Shown in pieces: positions 1 through 7,742 of a stretch of DNA of 64,000 nucleotides. The translations under genes and the position numbers were made by a program. The notes below the pieces were generated by a model. It was not told the DNA's origin and made no database searches. It saw nothing but the letters and a program-made list of their open reading frames with translations. How positions within the stretch are numbered: the first letter of the stretch is position 1; the number at the start of each line of letters is the position of its first letter. The stretch covers positions 62,001 to 126,000 of the forward strand of contig CALEDJ010000009.1 in assembly GCA_937951485.1 (NCBI GenBank), in the 5' to 3' direction. Source of the DNA: an uncultured bacterium. GTDB taxonomy: Bacteria; Hydrogenedentota; Hydrogenedentia; Hydrogenedentales; CAILVY01.

Positions 1-32
1 GTTCCCTTGGGCGAAGACTGGAGAAAATACCG

Positions 33-242
33 ATGATTCAACTGCTGCGCATCATGGGCATCGCCGCAATGCTCGGTTTCGCTGCCGCCGGCATGACGTG
101 GCTGGCATGGGATCTGGCAGGAGAGGTCGGCCGCGCCTGGAAGCGCCGACGCCTCCGGCGCAAACAGGCTGCCGACGCCACAGACCTTATGAAACAGACC
201 AGAGAACCCGCTGCTGAAGGCCCCCCCACAAGAAAACCATAA
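33..242 (+). CDS. small single-pass membrane protein, unknown function
   Basis: The frame encodes 69 residues and starts with ATG after a GGAGA ribosome site. Residues about 5-28 form a hydrophobic segment rich in Ala, Met, Gly and Trp. A strongly basic stretch (KRRRLRRKQ) follows, then a polar proline-rich tail. This fits a small inner-membrane protein with a cytoplasmic C-terminus. I recognise no family. It lies 29 bp upstream of the Cys-rich small protein at 272 and may be co-transcribed with it. Real coding status is likely but unproven because of its size. Confidence 0.5.
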   Translation: MIQLLRIMGIAAMLGFAAAGMTWLAWDLAGEVGRAWKRRRLRRKQAADATDLMKQTREPAAEGPPTRKP

Positions 243-271
243 AGACGACGTGACGGAGTCGAAACGACGCA

Positions 272-451
272 ATGCAACGCAAACCGCGCCCCTATATCGG
301 CATGCATTTCAAATGCTGCAACGCCTACCTGCGCATTTACCTGAACCGGGCGGGCACGGCGTTCGAAGGGCATTGTCCGAAGTGTCTGCGCCGCGTGCGG
401 GTGGCCGTGGCCAAGGGGGGCGCCAAAGCCCGGTTCTGGTCCGCAGAATAA
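272..451 (+). CDS. small conserved Cys-rich (zinc-ribbon-like) protein
   Basis: A 59-residue frame starts with ATG at 272 (MQRKPRPYIGMHFKCC) and ends with TAA at 449-451. It contains a CC pair near residues 15-16 and a CPKC pair at 35-38, spaced like a minimal zinc ribbon, followed by a basic VRVAV strand and an RFW near the end. From memory, short proteins with the pattern HFKCCN.Y.RIY...GTA..G.CP.C...VRV recur in Planctomycete-like genomes. The function is unknown; a structural zinc site is inferred. A longer overlapping frame (250-459) is a shadow with no such pattern. Confidence 0.7.
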   Translation: MQRKPRPYIGMHFKCCNAYLRIYLNRAGTAFEGHCPKCLRRVRVAVAKGGAKARFWSAE

Positions 452-634
452 GCGTCTGAGCGGGCTTTGCGTTGCCCGAAGGGCCAGATAAATCATCGTC
501 TGATGGAGACCTGCGGTCGTTGCTGTGGCAGGGTCCGACCTTTCCGGGACGCTATGAAGGACATGCAGGAGGCCGACTGCAGAAAAGAGGCCGCCCCTGG
601 TAAAGAATATCGCACAATTCAATAAATTTTACTG

Positions 635-663
635 TTGCGTATTGTCTTGATCTTCGGTATAAT
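635..663 (+). promoter_or_regulatory. sigma70-type promoter, TTGCGT-17-TATAAT
   Basis: TTGCGT at 635-640 and TATAAT at 658-663 are separated by 17 bp. Transcription would begin near 670, giving a leader of about 107 nt before the start at 777. The gap 452-776 otherwise shows nothing recognisable. Similar TTGCG(C/T) -35 boxes occur at 2855, 5179 and 15167. Confidence 0.7.
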
Positions 664-776
664 TGCGTTGCACGAAAGTTGAATTCGAAGCAAATGTGCT
701 CTTTGAGGGAAGGAGACATACGCGCAGGCACTTGCCAAGAACCGGCATATTGAAGATGCCGGAGGAGGCTGATGCC

Positions 777-1229
777 ATGATTTCAGGAGCCAGGAGTTCT
801 GATGCAGCGGTCATGTGTGCGTGCGGTTCGCGCATACGGGTGGCCGACCCGTGGCTGGTGGATTCCCTCACCTGCGGTAATTGCGGGAGAAAGGTGCATG
901 TGACGAAAGAAAACGTTTTTAAGGATGCAGAGAAGCCGCCCTCCGCGCTGCTGAAGATGGCGGAACGGGCCGCCATCGCGCAACGCCATGCCATGGCGAT
1001 TGATTTGGTGCGCGAAGGCAAATACGATCAGGCGATTGATGTGTACGAGAGCGTGATCGCGGAGAAACGCGACCACCGCGACGCTCTGTACGGACTGGGT
1101 TTTTGCCATTATAAGAAGGGCAATTATACCGAAAGTTACCGGCTGATCAGCATGGCGGCGGCGATGGGGCACACTTCCGCCGAACGGCTGCTTCCCAAAG
1201 TGCGCGAGAAGATGCAGCATTCCGAGTGA
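777..1229 (+). CDS. zinc-ribbon plus TPR protein
   Basis: The product has 150 residues. I choose the ATG at 777 because GGAGGAGG at 761-768 sits 8 nt before it; the frame is open further upstream. An N-terminal zinc-ribbon-like region has CACG and CGNC cysteine pairs about 20 residues apart. A central linker leads to at least one good tetratricopeptide repeat (DQAIDVYESVIAEKRDHRDA, then ALYGLGFCHYKKGNY). No signal peptide or catalytic motif is visible, so this is likely a cytoplasmic scaffold or adaptor. It is preceded by the promoter at 635-663 and appears monocistronic, since the next gene is on the other strand. Confidence 0.75.
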   Translation: MISGARSSDAAVMCACGSRIRVADPWLVDSLTCGNCGRKVHVTKENVFKDAEKPPSALLKMAERAAIAQRHAMAIDLVREGKYDQAIDVYESVIAEKRDHRDALYGLGFCHYKKGNYTESYRLISMAAAMGHTSAERLLPKVREKMQHSE

Positions 1230-1259
1230 ATTACGGCAGCCCTTCCCACAATGCCGACC

Positions 1260-2231
1260 TTACCGAAGCAGGCGGGCTTCAAGGAAAGTGACCAGCGCGT
1301 CCAGGTCAATTTCGTGTCCGCCGGGGTGCACATGTAATTGCACGTTTTCCGATGCGCCGAGGTCGGCATAGGCCGGTTCGATTTCCGCCAGGGCGCGTCG
1401 CGCAAGGGGGACGGTGAACTGGGTGTCCGGCTCTTGGAGGCCATTCTGGCATTGGAGGGGGCGCGGCGCGATGAGGGCGTAGATGTCGGGGAAATCCACC
1501 AGTTCGCGCAGACCGTCGAACTTCCAGCACATGCAGTGGTTCTGCTCCATCTGGTCCATCAGTGTGAGAAAGCCTGCGCTGACCGTTGCGGCGATGCGCG
1601 TGTCCATCGCGGCCAGCCACATGGCCATTTCGCCGCCGAGCGAAAGCCCCGCGCAGCCGATGCGCGCGGGATCGGCGTCGGGAAGCGACTGAAGATAATC
1701 CACGCACCGCATCAAATCCCACAGCCGCTCGCCCATGAGGGTGCGTCCCGCCTCACGCACCTCGTGCTGACCGACATCCGTGGAAATCACGATGAAACCA
1801 CGGCGTGCAAGCACCGCCCCGAATTGTTTGTATTGCTTCGCGGCGGGATCAAACGGCGTCATGCGATGGCTGCCGTGGCCATGGATGCACACCACCGACG
1901 GGAACGGGGGCCGCCCCTTTTCGGGCCGGGCGAGAACGACACTGATCATGCGCCCCTCAGTGGCGCGGATGCGGCCTTCTTGAATGAAATAGCCGGATTC
2001 CTGACGCGGCTCGCCGAATTCCGCTTCCAGCGGGATTTCCGATCCGGCCAGGTCTTCCACCCGCAGGATCGGACGCAACCGCTCCCGCAGATCATCCTGC
2101 CACACGCGTGCCGATGCTTCGTTTCCCGGTGCATACCGCATCGTCCGCATCCCATCATCCGATGCGCTGGCCATCGCCGCGCACAGCAGCACCGCGAGAC
2201 ATGCCAAGCACCCCAATGCTCTCCTTTGCAT
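1260..2231 (-). CDS. secreted alpha/beta hydrolase (acetyl-xylan-esterase-like)
   Basis: The product has 323 residues, with an ATG preceded by GGAGGATTCC. A signal peptide (LGCLACLAVLLCAAMASA) precedes the mature protein. The alpha/beta-hydrolase fold is shown by an oxyanion segment (VVCIHGHGSH), the nucleophile elbow GLSLGGE (Ser near residue 196) and a late HPGGHEID motif for the catalytic His. The acid is probably the Asp of PDIYALIAPRP or nearby. It resembles the dienelactone-hydrolase/acetyl-xylan-esterase branch seen in polysaccharide degraders. Substrate is not readable; periplasmic ester hydrolysis is inferred. It stands alone, convergent with the TPR gene at 777. Confidence 0.8.
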   Translation of the reverse strand: MQRRALGCLACLAVLLCAAMASASDDGMRTMRYAPGNEASARVWQDDLRERLRPILRVEDLAGSEIPLEAEFGEPRQESGYFIQEGRIRATEGRMISVVLARPEKGRPPFPSVVCIHGHGSHRMTPFDPAAKQYKQFGAVLARRGFIVISTDVGQHEVREAGRTLMGERLWDLMRCVDYLQSLPDADPARIGCAGLSLGGEMAMWLAAMDTRIAATVSAGFLTLMDQMEQNHCMCWKFDGLRELVDFPDIYALIAPRPLQCQNGLQEPDTQFTVPLARRALAEIEPAYADLGASENVQLHVHPGGHEIDLDALVTFLEARLLR

Positions 2232-2503
2232 TTCTGGAATCCTCCGCCCCTATTGTAGCCAAGCGGTGCGCGCCGTGCCACAGGATTCTCCGGCAAAAGG
2301 GTGTCTTCGTGATACATGCGTTAAATACATCAGCATCAGGGTTGTCCCAAATAGGTTGTTAAGAAAATGAAAGGCTATAGCCGAAACCGTTCGAAAATCC
2401 TGTTGAATCAAGATGATGTCGAGGGGCTTTTCCCGGGCGCAAACCTCTCTATGGGAGTTCCTGACACATCATAGCCCACAGTACCAAGGTGTCCGGTTTT
2501 GTT

Positions 2504-2661
2504 CCCCCTCACCCCACCCCTCTCCCGACGGGAGAGGGCGTTTACCGTAAAACCTATGGAATGCTGTTGCACCCTCTCCCGACGGCAGAGGGCGTTCAGG
2601 GAAAAGCCTGAGGAATGCCGTTGCGCCCTCTCCCGACGGCAGAGGGGTGGGGTGAGGGGAG
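2504..2661. repeat. clustered CCCTCTCCCGACGG palindromic repeats
   Basis: Three copies of a palindromic core (CCCTCTCCCGACGGSAGAGGG) are separated by 39-40-bp spacers that resemble each other. The outermost arms, CCCCTCACCCC on the left and GGGGTGAGGGG on the right, are inverted repeats, so the whole block can fold as one structure. Such CTCTCCC palindromes are widespread intergenic repeats in environmental bacteria. Apparent open frames through this block are repeat translation. The rest of 2232-2503 shows nothing recognisable. Confidence 0.8.
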
Positions 2662-2711
2662 GTTAATATAGACAGGAGGCTTTTCTCATCGCCCAGAATA
2701 TCTTGAATAGC

Positions 2712-2809
2712 AGGCATTTGCGAAATGGGCTGTTTCCGCGCTTAAGAGCGCGAAATATCCGGGATTTTTGATGGGGCTGAGTTCCGGAACGTCCATTTCG
2801 CAAATGCCT
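2712..2809. mobile_element. 98-bp MITE-like element with 17-bp inverted ends
   Basis: AGGCATTTGCGAAATGG at 2712-2728 is exactly the reverse complement of the sequence at 2793-2809. The interior has a second hairpin (CGCGCTTAAGAGCGCG). The flanks GAATAGC (2705-2711) and AAATAGC (2810-2816) share AATAGC, as expected for a 6-7-bp target-site duplication. It encodes no protein. A non-autonomous miniature element mobilised by a transposase elsewhere is the inferred explanation. Confidence 0.6.
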
Positions 2810-2854
2810 AAATAGCACTGATCAGAATATCACCCACAGTTCATGCGCTCCCGT

Positions 2855-2884
2855 TTGCGCGGTGTGACGTCAACATGATATAAT
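2855..2884 (+). promoter_or_regulatory. promoter for rpmE-prfA-prmC, TTGCGC-18-TATAAT
   Basis: TTGCGC at 2855-2860 and a perfect TATAAT at 2879-2884 are 18 bp apart. The predicted start near 2891 leaves a leader of about 130 nt before the GTG of rpmE, long enough for autoregulation, although no known leader structure was recognised. Confidence 0.65.
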
Positions 2885-3019
2885 TGCGCATTGACAGCAC
2901 CCGCCACGCATAAGGCCTCCGCGTGGGATTGGCTATGCCGATTCCGGGGGGCGTTCCGCTTGCGACAGAGCGATGCGGACAAGGCCGCACGGGCGGCTGG
3001 AAGACCAAGGAGAACATTC

Positions 3020-3238
3020 GTGAAAGAAGGCATTCACCCGGAATATGTGACGGCGACAGTCAAGTGCGCCTGTGGCAACACATTTGAGACGCGCGCCACC
3101 CAAGCCGCGATCAATGTGGAAATCTGCTCCAATTGCCATCCTTTCTACACCGGAAAGCAGAAGTTTGTGGACAGCGAAGGCCGGGTGGAGCGGTTCCAGA
3201 GGAAATACGCCAAGGCGTTGAGCGACCGCAAGTCCTGA
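3020..3238 (+). CDS. rpmE: 50S ribosomal protein L31
   Basis: The product is a 72-residue L31 of normal length. I choose the GTG at 3020, with AAGGAGA at 3006-3012, because it yields the canonical N-terminus (VKEGIHPEY); the longer upstream frame has no homologous sequence. It is the zinc-binding form, with CACG and CSNC cysteine pairs, and has the family signature HPFYTGKQ followed by [10 protein letters not shown]. It forms part of the large subunit, bridging toward the 30S. It is followed after 5 bp by prfA, the common rpmE-prfA-prmC translation operon. Confidence 0.95.
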   Translation: MKEGIHPEYVTATVKCACGNTFETRATQAAINVEICSNCHPFYTGKQKFVDSEGRVERFQRKYAKALSDRKS

Positions 3239-3243
3239 ACCCC

Positions 3244-4323
3244 ATGGACACGCGTATGCGCGAGAAACTTCTCGCCATCGTCGAGAAGGCCGACCGCCTC
3301 ACGGCTGCCATGTCCACCCAGGAAGTGGCGTCCAACCCGGAGGCATATAAGAAACACGCCCAGGCCTATGCTGAAATCGAGGATATCGTAGGCTGTTTCC
3401 GGCGTTATGAACTGCTGGAGAAGAGCCTGGAAGAGGCGGAGCGCGCGCTTGCATGCGAGGAAGACCCGGATATCGTCGAGATTGCGCGCGAGGAGCGCGA
3501 CCGGCTGCGCGAAATCCTCGCCACGCTCGAACAGGAACTCCGAACACTCCTAGTGCCCAAAGACCCCAACGACGAGAAGAACATCATCGTTGAAATTCGG
3601 GCGGGCACCGGCGGCGAGGAGGCGGCCCTCTTTGTGGCGGACCTTTTCCGCATGTATTCACGTTTCGCCGAATTGCAGGGGTGGAAACTGGAGGTGCTCA
3701 ATTCGCATCCCACGGAACTGGGCGGATTCAAGGAAATCTGCTTTGAAATCGCGGGGGACAAGGTTTACAGCCTGATGAAATGGGAGGGCGGGGTTCACCG
3801 CGTCCAGCGCGTGCCAGACACCGAGGCCCAGGGCCGTATCCACACCTCCGCCGTCACTGTCGCCGTGCTGCCCGAAGCCGAGGATGTGGAAGTCCATATT
3901 GATCCCAACGATCTGCACATTGATGTCTATCGCTCCAGCGGCCATGGCGGACAGAACGTCAACACCACCGACTCCGCCGTGCGCATCACCCACAAGCCTA
4001 CGGGGCTGGTCGTCACCTGTCAGGACGAAAAATCGCAGCACAAGAACAAGGCGCAGGCGTTGCGGGTGTTGAGGGCGCGCCTTTATGACAAGAAATGCCA
4101 GGAGGAGGCGTTGGCGCGGTCGGAACACCGCCGCAGCCAGGTGGGGAGTGGCGACCGGAGCGAGCGCATCCGCACCTATAACTTCCCCCAGAACCGCCTG
4201 ACCGACCACCGCATCGGCCTGACTCTCTATAATCTCGACCGCGTGATGGAAGGCGAGTTGAAAGAGGTGGTCGAGGCCCTGAACGCCGCCGACCGCGCCG
4301 CCAAACTCGCCGCATCGGCATGA
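3244..4323 (+). CDS. prfA: peptide chain release factor 1
   Basis: The 359-residue product is full length for RF1, which recognises UAA and UAG and triggers peptidyl-tRNA hydrolysis. The ATG at 3244 gives MDTRMREKL, matching family starts; the frame is open further upstream but overlaps rpmE. Domain 1 helices (1-100) are followed by the codon-recognition domain. The catalytic GGQ lies at 235-237 in SSGHGGQNVN. The C-terminal RF1 signature SERIRTYNFPQNRLTDHRI is intact. It overlaps prmC by 4 bp (ATGA); PrmC methylates the Gln of this GGQ, so the pair is functionally coupled. Confidence 0.97.
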   Translation: MDTRMREKLLAIVEKADRLTAAMSTQEVASNPEAYKKHAQAYAEIEDIVGCFRRYELLEKSLEEAERALACEEDPDIVEIAREERDRLREILATLEQELRTLLVPKDPNDEKNIIVEIRAGTGGEEAALFVADLFRMYSRFAELQGWKLEVLNSHPTELGGFKEICFEIAGDKVYSLMKWEGGVHRVQRVPDTEAQGRIHTSAVTVAVLPEAEDVEVHIDPNDLHIDVYRSSGHGGQNVNTTDSAVRITHKPTGLVVTCQDEKSQHKNKAQALRVLRARLYDKKCQEEALARSEHRRSQVGSGDRSERIRTYNFPQNRLTDHRIGLTLYNLDRVMEGELKEVVEALNAADRAAKLAASA

Positions 4324-5168
4324 TCCCGACCGTCGCCCAGCGGCTCGCCGAGGCCGCCCAGTGCTTGAGACCCGTTACCGACACCCCCCGCCTCGATGCG
4401 GAAATCCTGCTCGCCCATGCCGCCGGTATGCCCCGCAGCGCACTCCTGGCGCGTCTGCACGAGGCACTGCCCGCACCCGGATTCGAGAAACTGCTGGAAC
4501 GTCGCCTGCAATACGAACCCATCGCCTACATCGTGGGGACTTGGGAGTTCTTTTCCCTGGAATTCATTGTGCGTCCGCCGATATTGACGCCGCGCCCGGA
4601 AACGGAACACCTCGTCGAAATGGCCCTGGAATATCTTCGGGGTCGCGGCGCAGCCGCTGGGCCGCCGCGCGTGCTGGACCTCGGCACGGGCGCGGGCTGT
4701 GTCGCCATCGCCACAGCACGCAACCTTCCCTGCGACATGACCGCCACGGACATCAACCCGGACGCCGTGGCGCTCGCGCGCGAGAACGCGGCGAAGCACG
4801 GGGTTTTCATCCAGGCTTGTACCGGTGATCTCTTCGATGCCCTGCCGCCTGCCGCGCCGCCCTTCGACTGCATCGTCTCCAACCCGCCCTACGTCGAAGA
4901 AGACGCCTGGCCCGGACTTTCCCCCGTCATCCGCCTGCACGAAGACCCCGTGGCGCTCCTTGCGGGCGCGGACGGCCTTGCGGTCATCCGGCGTATTATC
5001 GCCCGCGCACCAGCGCATCTGCGCCCCGGGGGCCTGCTCGCCCTTGAAATTGGCGAGAAACACTTCCACCGTGTCGCCCGCCTGATGCACGACGCCGGCT
5101 TCAGAGACATCGTGTGCCGCCCGGACCTCGCAGGAATCCCCAGAATCATCGGCGGCCTTCGGGGTTGA
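4320..5168 (+). CDS. prmC: release factor glutamine N5-methyltransferase
   Basis: This 282-residue protein is a typical PrmC/HemK. The N-terminal helical domain (1-80) binds the release factor. It is followed by a class I methyltransferase fold with SAM motif LDLGTGAGCVAIA near 120 and the catalytic NPPY at 188-191 (IVSNPPYVEE), which grips the target glutamine. It uses SAM to methylate the GGQ glutamine of RF1 and RF2. The start codon overlaps the prfA stop, implying translational coupling. Confidence 0.95.
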   Translation: MIPTVAQRLAEAAQCLRPVTDTPRLDAEILLAHAAGMPRSALLARLHEALPAPGFEKLLERRLQYEPIAYIVGTWEFFSLEFIVRPPILTPRPETEHLVEMALEYLRGRGAAAGPPRVLDLGTGAGCVAIATARNLPCDMTATDINPDAVALARENAAKHGVFIQACTGDLFDALPPAAPPFDCIVSNPPYVEEDAWPGLSPVIRLHEDPVALLAGADGLAVIRRIIARAPAHLRPGGLLALEIGEKHFHRVARLMHDAGFRDIVCRPDLAGIPRIIGGLRG

Positions 5169-5178
5169 TCCTGTCCGC

Positions 5179-5208
5179 TTGCGTCGTGCCCGCGCATGCG
5201 AATAGTAT
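5179..5208 (+). promoter_or_regulatory. candidate promoter for ispH, TTGCGT-18-TAGTAT
   Basis: TTGCGT at 5179-5184 and TAGTAT at 5203-5208 are 18 bp apart, upstream of ispH at 5277. The -10 box is imperfect. The -35 box matches those at 635, 2855 and 15167. Confidence 0.4.
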
Positions 5209-5276
5209 CGCATGGAGCGGTGTTTCGTAGACGGCGTCAGAGCGACGCTTTTCAACATCATCGGGAATAGACAAGA

Positions 5277-6197
5277 ATGGAAATCATCGTTGCGAAACCG
5301 CGCGGGTTCTGTGCGGGCGTGGAGCGGGCCATCAAGAGCGTGGAGGCGGCGCTGGAACGCTACGGCCCGCCGGTTTACGTGCTGAACCATATCGTGCATA
5401 ACGCGCATGTGGTCAATGAGTTACGGGAGAAAGGCGCAGTCTTTGTGCGGCATCTGGATGAAGTGCCGCGCGGCGCCCACCTGCTCTTCAGCGCCCACGG
5501 GGTCGGGCCGGACCGATGGGAGAAAGCGAAAACACTCGACCTCCAGGTTATTGACGCCACCTGCCCGCTGGTGGAAAAAGTGCATCACGAAGCGCGCCGC
5601 TTCGCGAGCAAGGATTTCACCATCATCCTTATCGGCGAACCCGGCCACGATGAGACGGTCGGCACCATGGGTTGGGCGCCGAAACATATCCGCCTCATTC
5701 AGACCAAGGAAGACGCGGAGCGAATCGAAGTCGAAAACCCCGAACACCTCGCTTACATCACCCAGACCACGCTGAGCGTCAGCGATTGCCAGGAAATTAT
5801 CGCCGTGCTGCACCGCCGCTTTCCGAGAATCCAGGGACCGCCGAAACAGGACATCTGCTATGCCACCTCCAATCGGCAAGCCGCCGTCAATGCCTTGGCG
5901 AAAGAGGCGGACCTCGTGCTGGTTGTGGGCGATGCGGAGAGCGCCAATTCCAACCGGCTTGCCAGCATCGCCCAAGGACACGGCAAACCGGCCCATCTCA
6001 TCTCCGATGCCGGGGCCATTGACCCGCAGTGGCTGCACGGGGTCCGGCGCGTGTTGCTGACTTCCGGCGCGTCGGTGCCCGAACGGCTGGTGCGCGGCGT
6101 CATCGAATACCTCCAGGGCATCGAACCCTGCACTGTCGAAGAACGGGAGATGGTCGAGGAAAACGTTCATTTCCGATTGCCGAAAGTGTTTTCATAG
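5277..6197 (+). CDS. ispH: 4-hydroxy-3-methylbut-2-enyl diphosphate reductase
   Basis: This 306-residue enzyme performs the last step of the MEP isoprenoid pathway, converting HMBPP to IPP and DMAPP with a [4Fe-4S] cluster. The three cluster cysteines are present at 12 (GFCAGV), 96 (ATCPLV) and 194 (DICYATSNRQ). Substrate-contact segments VLNHIVHN and GEPGHDETVGTMGW are intact. Length and start (MEIIVAKPRG) match the family. It stands alone between prmC and a convergent gene and shows the organism uses the MEP pathway. Confidence 0.97.
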   Translation: MEIIVAKPRGFCAGVERAIKSVEAALERYGPPVYVLNHIVHNAHVVNELREKGAVFVRHLDEVPRGAHLLFSAHGVGPDRWEKAKTLDLQVIDATCPLVEKVHHEARRFASKDFTIILIGEPGHDETVGTMGWAPKHIRLIQTKEDAERIEVENPEHLAYITQTTLSVSDCQEIIAVLHRRFPRIQGPPKQDICYATSNRQAAVNALAKEADLVLVVGDAESANSNRLASIAQGHGKPAHLISDAGAIDPQWLHGVRRVLLTSGASVPERLVRGVIEYLQGIEPCTVEEREMVEENVHFRLPKVFS

Positions 6198-6338
6198 CCG
6201 GCGGCCGCGGCAAAGGAACAACGGTCTCATGGTTCATGGCAGGGCGCCCGTCCCGATGGGAGCACGCCACGTGGTCCCCCGCACTTGCGGACAACCCCGT
6301 GGCCGATGCCGACCCCGGTCGCGCCCGGTCAGGGCGTC

Positions 6339-7556
6339 TCAGGCGGCCGCGACGCGGAAAGAGGCATACAGGGCCGGAAGGGCTTCATTCAGGGCCTCCT
6401 GCTGGCTTTGGGGGTCCGACCGGAAATATATCCATTTCTGGGCGGGTCCAGGAATTTCCCGCCAATCGAACTGCCCGTCCGGGCGAACGGAGATTTCGCA
6501 TGGAATCAGGGCTTCGGGCATGATGATATCTCCGGGGGCAATCTCTGAAGGCGCGAGAATGCGGCGCCGTCCCTCTGCTGTTCGCACCAGTTTCCGGCCC
6601 GTGATCTGCATCCATACGGCGGTTTCCCACACATTGTGCGGCCTCTGGGCCACACGCGCCACAGCCTCTTCCGGCGGGTCTTCTTCCATCGCGGCAAGAA
6701 AGTCCACGCGGTTGGCGCGGTCGAACGCAAACACGAGATAGCGCCGAAGCGCGGGGTCCATGTCACGGATCATGGCCAGGTTTGACAGGAGCCAGTATGT
6801 GTTGTACGGGCCAAGGTCAAAAGCACTGTGCTCCGTGGCGCAGGGGTAAACGGCCACGGGCAAATCAGAATCCAGCACCCGCACGAACGCATGCGGGTCA
6901 AGTTGGACGTTCCATTCAAGAAATCCGGCCGGCGAGGCCCCGGCGCAGAGATGCACCCGCCGTATTTTTTCACGAAGCACCGTCTGCGCCCGGTTCCACG
7001 CCACGGCCAATGGACGCGCCGACCCGAAACTCACCACCTCCACCGGTTCGGGACTTGCCTGCAAGGTGCGAATCAGCAGGTCCACCCCCTGCTGCTGGAA
7101 GGGTGGGGCGTCGGTCATCGGGTCATCGGGGTCGCGCATTGCCTCAAAAGGCCCTGTTGCGCAGGGTATCTCGCGGTTGAACACCGCATTCAATTGCCAG
7201 ACGGGGATAAACCCGGGGTCGCGCCCGCCGGCCGGATCGTCATACCGGGGGTCCGCCGGATTGACATAGGGTCGGCGGTACCGGTTTGTCACATCGAGAA
7301 TGACCGCCTTCAAATCCACCTCCGGCAGCGCGTATGCCGCGATGAGGTCCATATTGTCCCCGGGGTCCTGGGGCGGATGGTAGAGGTCGGTGATGTCAAT
7401 TACCGGAATTTTCCGCGCCGGGGGCGGCGCCGCAGCAGCAGCGGCGTTGCCTCCCATGGTCCACGCGGCCAGTGCTCCCGCTGTGCCCGCCGCGGTCCGT
7501 CGAAAAACCTCCCGACGTGTCATCCGTATGTCCGTCGCGCGATCCGCCTTGTTCAT
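6339..7556 (-). CDS. Tat-exported nucleoside-hydrolase-like protein
   Basis: The product has 405 residues. The ATG at 7556 is chosen because GGAGGAACC lies just upstream and it places the twin-arginine motif (MTRREVFRRTAAG) near the N-terminus, followed by an Ala-rich hydrophobic core. The mature part begins IPVIDITDLYHPPQDPGDN, resembling the Asp-rich calcium site of inosine-uridine-type hydrolases (DxDxxxDD), but with an altered aspartate pattern. The middle has VEVVSFGSARPLAVAW, like the hydrolase core. It may hydrolyse a ribosidic or glycosidic bond in the periplasm; activity is uncertain because the metal site is not canonical. Confidence 0.65.
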   Translation of the reverse strand: MNKADRATDIRMTRREVFRRTAAGTAGALAAWTMGGNAAAAAAPPPARKIPVIDITDLYHPPQDPGDNMDLIAAYALPEVDLKAVILDVTNRYRRPYVNPADPRYDDPAGGRDPGFIPVWQLNAVFNREIPCATGPFEAMRDPDDPMTDAPPFQQQGVDLLIRTLQASPEPVEVVSFGSARPLAVAWNRAQTVLREKIRRVHLCAGASPAGFLEWNVQLDPHAFVRVLDSDLPVAVYPCATEHSAFDLGPYNTYWLLSNLAMIRDMDPALRRYLVFAFDRANRVDFLAAMEEDPPEEAVARVAQRPHNVWETAVWMQITGRKLVRTAEGRRRILAPSEIAPGDIIMPEALIPCEISVRPDGQFDWREIPGPAQKWIYFRSDPQSQQEALNEALPALYASFRVAAA

Positions 7557-7742
7557 TTCTATGGTTCCTCCGCATCGTTTCATCGGACTGTTTTTGTGAC
7601 GGCGGCACCCTGCAGGGAACGGCACGGCATGTTGGATTCGCCGGAATCCTGCTTCAACATCCCCCGCCCGAGCGCCTGCCGGCGCGGCGCGCCCTGACGC
7701 ACAAGCAGCGGCCGCGTGTGCTGATCCGGGCGGAAAACCTGT

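Noticed and set aside
38-622. 194-residue minus-strand frame over the first small genes
   Set aside because: Antisense to two frames with sensible starts; no motif and composition typical of high-GC shadows.
2469-2717. 82-residue minus-strand frame
   Set aside because: Consists of translated palindromic repeats (LPSGEGATAF units).
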